Shown here piece by piece: positions 15,156-20,334 of a DNA stretch of 20,334 nucleotides. The stretch's first letter is position 1, and the number at the start of each line of letters is the position of its first letter. The notes below the pieces were generated by a model. That model did no database searches, had not been told where the DNA came from, and worked only from the letters and a program-made list of their open reading frames with translations. This DNA is from JANRKG01 sp033763635 (GTDB lineage Bacteria > Cyanobacteriota > Cyanobacteriia > GCF-001939115), in the NCBI GenBank assembly GCA_033763635.1, contig JANRKG010000217.1:1-20334 (forward strand). The letters run 5' to 3'. The position numbers were made by a program, and so were the translations under genes.

Positions 15156-15226
15156 AATTTGGTTCCCGTGGTGGTTGCTCAGGCTTGTTTTGACAGGTCT
15201 TTAAAGTGTCAAGGAGGTGAAACAGG

Positions 15227-15754
15227 ATGGGAAGAACAAAGGAAGGCAAGGCAGAAATTATTGCTGAGCTGAAGGAGCGATTGAGTGAATCCCAACTTGC
15301 ATTGGTGATTGACTACAAAGGGTTGACGGTTGCAGAAATCACGGACCTGCGAAAGCGGTTGCGTGCTTCGGGAACAACCTGCACCGTAACCAAAAACACC
15401 CTCATGCAAATTGCCATTGATGGAGATTCCAATTGGCAATCCATGACGGAATTTTTATCGGGATCTTCCGCCTTTTTGCTAGTCAAAGAGGATATCGGAG
15501 GCGCGATTAAAGCGTACCAGGACTTCCAGAAGGCCGCCAAGAAGACCGAACTTCGCGGTGGTGTGATGGAAGGACGGGCATTAAGTGCGGATGCCGTCAA
15601 GGCGATCGGTAATCTGCCGTCTAAGGAACAATTGATGGCTCAGATTGCAGGAGCCCTTAACTCGGTCACTGCGAAGGTGGCGATCGGGATCAACCAGGTT
15701 CCAAGTTCGTTGGCCCGTGCCATCAAAGCCGTTTCCGAAAAAGAAGCCGCTTAG
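15227..15754 (+). CDS. rplJ: 50S ribosomal protein L10
   Basis: The base of the L12 stalk; it binds 23S rRNA and several L12 dimers. The 175-aa product reads MGRTKEGKAEIIAELKERLS, with VIDYKGLTVAEITDLRKRLR (27-46), TVTKNTLMQIAID and the C-terminal helix that docks L12 (about 136-175). A perfect AAGGAGGTG Shine-Dalgarno (15211-15219) is 7 nt before the ATG, the strongest in the window and consistent with heavy expression. Transcription is likely controlled by the L10 leader just upstream. rplL follows after 60 bp. Confidence 0.98.
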   Translation: MGRTKEGKAEIIAELKERLSESQLALVIDYKGLTVAEITDLRKRLRASGTTCTVTKNTLMQIAIDGDSNWQSMTEFLSGSSAFLLVKEDIGGAIKAYQDFQKAAKKTELRGGVMEGRALSADAVKAIGNLPSKEQLMAQIAGALNSVTAKVAIGINQVPSSLARAIKAVSEKEAA

Positions 15755-15814
15755 TTGTTTTGTCGCAAATTACGCGAAGTTCATTGTTAACCCCCATTGT
15801 CATAGGAGTCATTC

Positions 15815-16204
15815 ATGTCTGCTGTAAGTGAAATTGTTGAAAAGTTGAAAACCCTGACCCTGTTGGAAGCTGCCGAACTGGTCAAAGAAATTGAAGAAAC
15901 TTTTGGCGTGAGTGCAGCGGCTCCCGTCGGTGGCATGATGATGGCGATGCCCGGAGCGGCAGCGGCTCCTGCCGAAGAGGTTGAAGAGCAAACCGAATTC
16001 AGCGTCATTCTGGATGAAGTGCCCGCCGATAAGAAGATCGCGATTCTGAAGGTTGTTCGTTCCCTCACAGGTCTGGGCTTGAAGGAAGCGAAGGATCTGG
16101 TAGAGTCAACTCCCAAGCCTGTTAAGGAAGGGGTCAGTAAGGATGATGCAAATAATGTCAAAAAAGAACTGGAAGAAGCAGGGGCAAAAGTCTCTGTCAA
16201 GTAA
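15815..16204 (+). CDS. rplL: 50S ribosomal protein L7/L12
   Basis: The multi-copy stalk protein that recruits and activates translational GTPases. The 129-aa protein has an N-terminal dimerisation domain (MSAVSEIVEKLKTLTLLEAA, 1-20, through about 35), an alanine- and proline-rich hinge around PGAAAAPAEEVEEQ (45-60), and the C-terminal GTPase-binding domain with KIAILKVVRSLTGLGLKEAK (about 70-89) and the end EEAGAKVSVK. A TAGGAG site precedes the ATG by 7 nt. It is the last gene of the block and is followed by a strong terminator, not by rpoB as in E. coli. Confidence 0.98.
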   Translation: MSAVSEIVEKLKTLTLLEAAELVKEIEETFGVSAAAPVGGMMMAMPGAAAAPAEEVEEQTEFSVILDEVPADKKIAILKVVRSLTGLGLKEAKDLVESTPKPVKEGVSKDDANNVKKELEEAGAKVSVK

Positions 16205-16239
16205 GCAACTTCTGGTTGTTTGACAAAGTAGATGTATTG

Positions 16240-16273
16240 CAGGGACTCAGTATCTTGAGTCCCTGTTTTTTTT
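16240..16273 (+). terminator. Terminator of the rplJL unit
   Basis: A perfect 10-bp stem cagggactca/tgagtccctg (16240-16249 with 16256-16265), a 6-nt loop, then eight T (16266-16273). It overlaps the last codons and the stop codon of the convergent TPR gene. Confidence 0.92.
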
Positions 16274-17749
16274 GAAATCTTGAAGGGCAGCAGCAACCTG
16301 CTCAAACAGCGGTTTCCAATCTCCCAACTGAGTTTGACGAAAAATCCGCACCGTGGGATACCAGGGGCTATCTTCCCGCCCCACCAGCCATCGCCAATCC
16401 CCTAGTTGATCCAGGAGTAACCACACAGGTTTGCCTAATGCCCCTGCCGCGTGCACGATCGACGTATCTGTTGAGATCACAAGGTTGAGTTGGAGGATTG
16501 CACTTGCGGTATCTGTAAAATCCTGAAACTGATTGCCCAGATCAACCAGTTGAACCGAGGCAGGTAAACTTGCGATGTCTTGAGATGCAGGTCCTTTTTG
16601 TAAGCTGTAAAAAGTAATGGTGGGTGAAACTTCAAAAAGCGGCTGAAAAAATTTCAGGGAAGTCGATCGGAACTGATCTCGTTTGTAGTTGGAATTTCCT
16701 GCCCAGGCAATTCCAACCTTTAACGTTGTCCCGGAGGGCTGTTCTAGCTGAAAGCGAGGTTCAGTAAAGTGGATGTAGGGAATTTGGGCAGGAACGGTCT
16801 CCAGGGTTGTGCCCATCAAGAAAGGGAGACTCATCAAAGGGGCATGTACGTCGTATTCTGGCAATGGCTGATCCACTGCCAGCGGAAAAATGTAATCAAT
16901 GCCTTCAACGCATTTGAGGAGATCTAACAGTAAGGGATGGCACTGAAAGAAAACACGCCCACCTTGCTGCGCGAGCAACGGAGCATACCGAATGAACTGA
17001 ATGGTGTCTCCAAGTCCTTGCTCAATATGCAATAAAATCCTACGGCCCTGTAAAGGAGACCCATCCCACTGAGGCTGACGGAAGTGACGCGGTGCCAGAT
17101 TTCCCCCATCCCAGCGACATTCATTTGCCTGCCAGCCCTCCTCAAAATTTCCTAACCGAAGCAATAATAAGGCCCGATTTTGACGGGTATCAAAGAAGTT
17201 CGGGTCAAGGGCTAACGATCTCTGATAGAATTCTTCAGCCTTATCGAACTGCAATGCCGATTCGAAGAGGAACCCTAGTTTACACCAGTCAGCGTGATTG
17301 AATGCTGCTACATGGCTGGGAGAGGTAAGAATTTTGTTATATGCTGCAATGGCTTCAGAGAAACGATTCAGGGCTTCGTAGCAATTGCCTAAATTGACAT
17401 AGATATCAAGATCATTTGGGTTCCACTGCAAAGCTTGCTGATAGGCATCGATCGCCCGATCGAAAGCTTCCTGCTGTTGCCAGACCACCCCAATATTAAA
17501 ATAAGCCGTCCAATAATCTGGTTGAACTGTTACGGCCTGTTGGTAGGCATCAATCGCAGCCTCCAAGTCGCCCGCTTGTTTCAGAAGATTGCCCAGAGTT
17601 TTCCACAAATCTGCCCGCTCAGGTTGTAGGGTGAGGGCTTTGCGGTAATAGGTCACTGCTTCCAGTAAGTTTCCTTGGTTGCTTGCGGCTTCTGCCAGGG
17701 AAACAGCCTCCTCAAACGCTTCAGGTCCGGATGGCATCCCTTCTACCAC
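16247..17749 (-). CDS. TPR protein with glycosyltransferase-9/41-like C-terminal domain
   Basis: Residues 12-215 carry about five tetratricopeptide repeats (clear helical pairs with the pattern LGNLLKQAGDLEAAIDAYQQA and similar at about 50, 84, 118 and 165). Residues 236-495 form a GT-B-like domain: LLHIEQGLGDTIQFIRY (239-255), VGIAWAGN (345-352), DLGNQFQDFTDTA and STDTSIVHAAGALGKPVW (426-443), as in ADP-heptose or O-GlcNAc-transferase-like proteins. A sugar-transfer role on protein or lipid is inferred; donor and acceptor are unknown. The start is GTG at 17749, overlapping the end of the 85-aa gene by 7 bp; an ATG four codons later is possible. The C-terminal residues KKNRDSRY are encoded within the rplL terminator, so they may be under little selection. 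Confidence 0.85.
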   Translation of the reverse strand: MVEGMPSGPEAFEEAVSLAEAASNQGNLLEAVTYYRKALTLQPERADLWKTLGNLLKQAGDLEAAIDAYQQAVTVQPDYWTAYFNIGVVWQQQEAFDRAIDAYQQALQWNPNDLDIYVNLGNCYEALNRFSEAIAAYNKILTSPSHVAAFNHADWCKLGFLFESALQFDKAEEFYQRSLALDPNFFDTRQNRALLLLRLGNFEEGWQANECRWDGGNLAPRHFRQPQWDGSPLQGRRILLHIEQGLGDTIQFIRYAPLLAQQGGRVFFQCHPLLLDLLKCVEGIDYIFPLAVDQPLPEYDVHAPLMSLPFLMGTTLETVPAQIPYIHFTEPRFQLEQPSGTTLKVGIAWAGNSNYKRDQFRSTSLKFFQPLFEVSPTITFYSLQKGPASQDIASLPASVQLVDLGNQFQDFTDTASAILQLNLVISTDTSIVHAAGALGKPVWLLLDQLGDWRWLVGREDSPWYPTVRIFRQTQLGDWKPLFEQVAAALQDFKKNRDSRY

Positions 17750-18000
17750 TTCAAAAAAGCGGCCTCCGGTCCCTGATCTCGCCGTACCTTCCCGTCTTGT
17801 TCAAACCAGGCAATCACCTGCTCAGCCGTGAGGGACTCTATTGGAACCCCTGCCTCCTCTGCAATATGGCGCAGCAGTTTAAGGGAGGAAATGGTGAGGC
17901 GAGTCAAAAATTTCTCATGGGAGGCTAATAAAGCGGCATCGACTTTAGCCGATTCTTCCAGGGTGAGAAATTGGGAGGCGGGTTGTTGAGGCTCAACCAT
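17743..18000 (-). CDS. Hypothetical protein, 85 aa, between sufR and the TPR gene
   Basis: Not recognised. The 85-aa product is soluble and mostly helical: FLTLEESAKVDAALLASHEK (11-30), LTRLTISSLKLLRHIAEEAG (32-51), and LTAEQVIAWFEQDGKVRRDQ (57-76), ending AAFLKW. There is no cysteine, no membrane segment and no obvious catalytic motif; the sequence resembles a small helical adaptor. It starts with ATG 29 bp after sufR and its TAG stop overlaps the GTG start of the TPR gene by 7 bp, so the three genes probably form one transcript. The coupling and composition support a real gene. Confidence 0.75.
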   Translation of the reverse strand: MVEPQQPASQFLTLEESAKVDAALLASHEKFLTRLTISSLKLLRHIAEEAGVPIESLTAEQVIAWFEQDGKVRRDQGPEAAFLKW

Positions 18001-18029
18001 GCGTGTTTGTACCAGCCCTTCTTAACAAA

Positions 18030-18704
18030 CTAATCAGCTTTTGCCTGAATTAAATAACCACAGCGATGCTCCCCATTGACAATCCAGTGGGTCCGCTCCA
18101 CTGTACAATCTTGAAGGGCTGCTGCAAATAGCTCCAGCTCATGCCCACAGACCGTTGGGTAGGATTGGGCAATGTGGGAGATGGCACAATTGTACTCTGT
18201 AATGATGAAGCGATCGACCCTCTTTTCTTGATCTGGTTCCTGATCTGGTCCTGCTTCAACAGGGTGCCACTCTGCCATGTAACCTTCGGCTTTCCGAAGC
18301 TCCACTAATCTGGCAATTCGTTCCTGTAACCTGCCTTTGCTCAGAAGATTGCGATATTCCTCTGCTTTTCGTTCCCATTGTTTTTGGAGAATGGACCCAA
18401 CCTGCTCTTTCCCAACGGTGGCTGCCAGGGCATCCAGCAGGGAAACCGCAAACTCACCGTAGCGATCGGGAAAACGGCTTCGTCCTTCAGAACTGAGTTG
18501 GTAAACATACTGGGGCCGTCCCATGCCATTCTGAATGGCTTGGTGCTGGATCAATCCTTCTGTTTCCAGGTCTTTCAGGTGACGACGAATTGCTTGGGGA
18601 GACACTTTCAGGTACTCAGCCAATTCCTGAGCGGTGGCTTGATGCTGGCGGAGCAGGTAATGCAGGATATCCTGCTTCGTGGAAGGTTGCTGCGTAGTCA
18701 CCAT
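18030..18704 (-). CDS. sufR: Iron-sulfur cluster biogenesis repressor SufR
   Basis: A DNA-binding repressor of the suf operon that senses Fe-S cluster status. The 224-aa protein has an N-terminal winged helix-turn-helix (about 10-70, with TAQELAEYLKVSPQAIRRHL at 24-43 as the HTH and GMGRPQYVYQLS as the wing). Four C-terminal cysteines, Cys173, Cys186, Cys200 and Cys215, have spacings of 12, 13 and 14 residues, the set expected to bind the cluster in this family. It is divergent from ftrC and sufB. The intergenic region contains two CAAC-N6-GTTG operators, so it probably also controls its own gene. The 5' leader is long (about 230 nt from the nearer operator). It is followed by the 85-aa gene. 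Confidence 0.95.
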   Translation of the reverse strand: MVTTQQPSTKQDILHYLLRQHQATAQELAEYLKVSPQAIRRHLKDLETEGLIQHQAIQNGMGRPQYVYQLSSEGRSRFPDRYGEFAVSLLDALAATVGKEQVGSILQKQWERKAEEYRNLLSKGRLQERIARLVELRKAEGYMAEWHPVEAGPDQEPDQEKRVDRFIITEYNCAISHIAQSYPTVCGHELELFAAALQDCTVERTHWIVNGEHRCGYLIQAKAD

Positions 18705-18935
18705 TTTGGGGGTAGGAATTGTTTTAGAAGTGGCAGGATCGCAGGGTTTAATTGCAGAACACAGGTTTAATGGCAGGATAAAATCGCAAGACTTTGAAAA
18801 AGCTGATCAAGAAGTTAATGACGAAAAATGACTGAAAGATTAGATATCAGAGCCAACTAAAAAATTGCATGAATAGAAATCCAGTAAAAGGCAGATTACC
18901 AAAATAGGACAATTTCATCATTTCACCTACTTTAA

Positions 18936-18949
18936 CAACATTTGTGTTG
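18936..18949. promoter_or_regulatory. SufR operator 1
   Basis: CAAC-ATTTGT-GTTG, an exact match to the CAAC-N6-GTTG site described for SufR. It covers the likely -35 region of the plus-strand promoter. Confidence 0.88.
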
Positions 18950-18960
18950 CCAAAGTAGTG

Positions 18961-18966
18961 TACAAT
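18961..18966 (+). promoter_or_regulatory. Candidate -10 box for ftrC/sufB
   Basis: TACAAT lies between the two SufR operators, with the predicted start near 18973 and a leader of about 60 nt to the ftrC ATG. There is no good -35, so activation or a weak promoter is implied. Either operator would block it. Confidence 0.45.
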
Positions 18967-18975
18967 TAACTTAAG

Positions 18976-18989
18976 CAACAATGGTGTTG
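18976..18989. promoter_or_regulatory. SufR operator 2
   Basis: CAAC-AATGGT-GTTG within a longer palindrome (agcaac/gttgct), starting exactly 40 bp after operator 1, so both lie on about the same face of the helix. Confidence 0.88.
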
Positions 18990-18994
18990 CTTTA

Positions 18995-19000
18995 ATTATA
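18995..19000 (-). promoter_or_regulatory. Candidate -10 box for sufR
   Basis: A perfect TATAAT on the minus strand. The predicted start would fall inside SufR operator 2, fitting autorepression. The -35 region (19018-19023 reversed) is poor. Confidence 0.4.
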
Positions 19001-19035
19001 CAGATATCCCCTTTAGTTTGTCCCCACCTTATCTA

Positions 19036-19425
19036 ATGGAATCATCCACGGAAACATCTACGGTAACGAAGCAGGCAGAAACGAAGCAAGCAACAGAAAA
19101 AAGTCTGGAAGCGATGCGGCATTTTTCAGAGACCTATGCCAAGCGGACAGATACGTATTTTTGTGTAGACCCAGGGGTCACGGCTGTTGTGATTGAAGGG
19201 TTAGCCAAGCACAAAGATGAGTTAGGTGCGCCCCTGTGCCCCTGCCGTCATTACGAAGATAAGGAAGCAGAGGTTGCGGCTGCTTACTGGAATTGTCCCT
19301 GTGTCCCGATGCGAGAGCGGAAAGAATGCCATTGCATGTTATTCCTGACTCCCGATAATGATTTTGCAGGTCAGAAGCAAGAAATTGCCCTTGAAGAAAT
19401 TCGGGCAGTTACGGGCCAGCATTAG
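19036..19425 (+). CDS. ftrC: Ferredoxin:thioredoxin reductase, catalytic subunit
   Basis: Reduces thioredoxins with electrons from photosynthetic ferredoxin, using a [4Fe-4S] cluster next to a redox disulfide. The signature is intact: CPC, 16 residues, CPC, 8 residues, CHC, within LGAPLCPCRHYEDKEAE and YWNCPCVPMRERKECHCM. The core SETYAKRTDTYFC and the tail LTPDNDFAGQKQE also match the family. I chose the ATG at 19036 (129 aa); an upstream TTG at 19018 would add six residues. The N-terminus (about 30 residues of Thr/Glu/Lys) is a little longer than in the roughly 118-aa versions. It lies directly behind two SufR operators and 189 bp before sufB, so it is probably transcribed with suf genes and derepressed when Fe-S clusters are short (inference). 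Confidence 0.96.
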   Translation: MESSTETSTVTKQAETKQATEKSLEAMRHFSETYAKRTDTYFCVDPGVTAVVIEGLAKHKDELGAPLCPCRHYEDKEAEVAAAYWNCPCVPMRERKECHCMLFLTPDNDFAGQKQEIALEEIRAVTGQH

Positions 19426-19462
19426 GGTGCATCCATCTCTGTATTTGTGGTGTGAGCGTCTT

Positions 19463-19481
19463 AGTGGGCAAGATGCCCGCT
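19463..19481 (+). repeat. Hairpin in the ftrC-sufB spacer
   Basis: agtgggca (19463-19470), loop aga, tgcccgct (19474-19481): an 8-bp stem with one G-T pair and no T-run. It is probably a dispersed palindromic repeat or an RNA-processing site rather than a terminator; this was not checked against other copies. Confidence 0.45.
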
Positions 19482-19614
19482 CTCCAGGAGATACTGCACT
19501 TGCAAATACGGGATGCTCCCTGTATCAAGGACTGCTGATTCGGGGTTACAGTCTAGTTCGATCGCTCAGAGTTTTCCTTTTCCACTCCCATCCCTCAATC
19601 CCCAATAGATCAAG

Positions 19615-20334
19615 ATGAGTGCAAGCGTCAAGTCGTTAGTCAACCAGCCCTACAAGTACGGATTCGTAACAGATATTGAGTCCGAAACGATTCCCAGAGG
19701 TCTTAATGAAGACATTGTTCGGCTGATTTCTCAGAAAAAGAATGAGCCAGAATTCATGCTGGAGTTTCGCCTCCGGGCCTATCGGCAGTGGCTGAAGATG
19801 ACTGAACCGACTTGGCCCCAGGTAAACTATCCGCCGATCGATTACCAGGACATCATCTATTACTCGGCCCCCAAAAAGCCAAAGGAAAAGCTTAATAGCT
19901 TGGAAGAGGTTGATCCGCAATTGCTGGAAACCTTTGAAAAGTTGGGAATTTCCCTGTCAGAGCAGAAACGTCTGAGCAATGTAGCCGTCGATGCTATCTT
20001 TGATAGCGTTTCTGTTGCGACGACGTTTAAGGAGAAACTGGCGGAACAGGGAGTCATTTTCTGTTCCATCTCCGAAGCATTCCAGAAGTATCCCGATCTG
20101 GTGCAGAAGTATCTGGGAAGTGTGGTGCCGATCGCTGACAATTACTATGCGGCCCTCAATTCCGCTGTTTTCAGTGATGGGTCTTTTGTTTACATCCCGA
20201 AAGGCACTCGTTGCCCGATGGAACTCTCAACCTACTTCCGGATCAACAATGGTGATTCTGGGCAGTTTGAGCGTACTTTGATCGTGGCGGAGGAAGGGAG
20301 TTATGTCAGTTACTTAGAGGGCTGTACTGCTCCC
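19615..20334 (+). CDS. sufB: Fe-S cluster assembly scaffold SufB (3' end outside the window)
   Basis: Part of the SufBCD scaffold on which Fe-S clusters are built. The first 240 codons are present and the frame is still open at the window edge; the family is about 480 aa. The N-terminus reads MSASVKSLVNQPYKYGFVTD, followed by LMEF-type and YRQWLKMTEPTWP segments, YQDIIYYSAPK (about 79-89), and then the start of the beta-helical SufBD domain with FVYIPKGTRCPMELSTYFRI and VAEEGSYVSYLEGCTAP. A stop codon lies just upstream in frame (19606), so the ATG at 19615 is the first possible start. No Shine-Dalgarno is visible. sufC, sufD and sufS are expected next. Confidence 0.96.
   Translation, partial: MSASVKSLVNQPYKYGFVTDIESETIPRGLNEDIVRLISQKKNEPEFMLEFRLRAYRQWLKMTEPTWPQVNYPPIDYQDIIYYSAPKKPKEKLNSLEEVDPQLLETFEKLGISLSEQKRLSNVAVDAIFDSVSVATTFKEKLAEQGVIFCSISEAFQKYPDLVQKYLGSVVPIADNYYAALNSAVFSDGSFVYIPKGTRCPMELSTYFRINNGDSGQFERTLIVAEEGSYVSYLEGCTAP

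Larger units (their letters stand above)
18705..19035. other. Divergent regulatory region sufR / ftrC
   Basis: This 331-bp interval holds the two SufR operators, at least one promoter toward ftrC and one toward sufR. Its sufR-proximal half (18721-18790) contains direct repeats: tggcaggat at 18731-18739 and 18771-18779, and caggtttaa-like segments between them. No open frame worth calling was seen. Confidence 0.7.

Overview
The window is a chromosomal segment of a cyanobacterium. The evidence is several copies of the HIP1 octamer GCGATCGC (for example at 781, 1024, 3644, 5818 and 7596), a ferredoxin:thioredoxin reductase catalytic subunit, a cyanobacterial-type SufR/SufB locus with CAAC-N6-GTTG operators, and ribosomal-protein genes rplK-rplA-rplJ-rplL that are not followed by rpoBC. 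The genus cannot be told from this sequence.

Region 1 (1-4822, all minus strand). A run of genes reads right to left: a 65-aa conserved-looking small protein, a kinase-like protein whose catalytic Asp is Asn, a cyclic-peptide-type ABC exporter, a glutamine-dependent asparagine synthetase, and the first 15 codons of another gene cut by the window edge. Two overlaps (20 bp and ATGA) suggest co-transcription of the neighbouring pairs. Region 2 (4823-6008) is mostly non-coding. It holds a 126-aa membrane protein, a perfect 14-bp bidirectional terminator and an unlisted 50-aa single-span membrane ORF on the minus strand.

Region 3 (6009-11712). A UvrD-like SF1 helicase (plus) converges, with an 11-bp gap, on a minus-strand cluster reading cbiM, cbiN-like (PDGLE), cbiQ, cbiO and a secreted cupredoxin. 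The first four make a complete ECF-type Co/Ni importer. Its leader carries an intrinsic terminator that serves no upstream gene and so may be an attenuator. The cbiM start appears to be a CTG codon that places the two metal-binding His at the expected positions 2 and 67.

Region 4 (11985-16273, plus) is the translation/secretion block: rplS, tRNA-Trp(CCA), secE, nusG, rplK, rplA, an L10-leader RNA with attenuator hairpin, rplJ, rplL and a strong terminator. That terminator lies inside the 3' end of the convergent TPR/glycosyltransferase-like gene.

Region 5 (16247-20334). sufR (minus) leads a small minus-strand group (sufR, 85-aa protein, TPR-glycosyltransferase). Divergently, ftrC and then sufB (truncated by the window edge) lie downstream of two SufR operators exactly 40 bp apart. 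This places a thioredoxin-pathway Fe-S enzyme inside the apparent Fe-S-assembly regulon. No CRISPR array, insertion sequence, phage or obvious defence island was seen. The most interesting points are regulatory (cbiM leader, CTG start, SufR-ftrC) plus the pseudokinase/exporter group.
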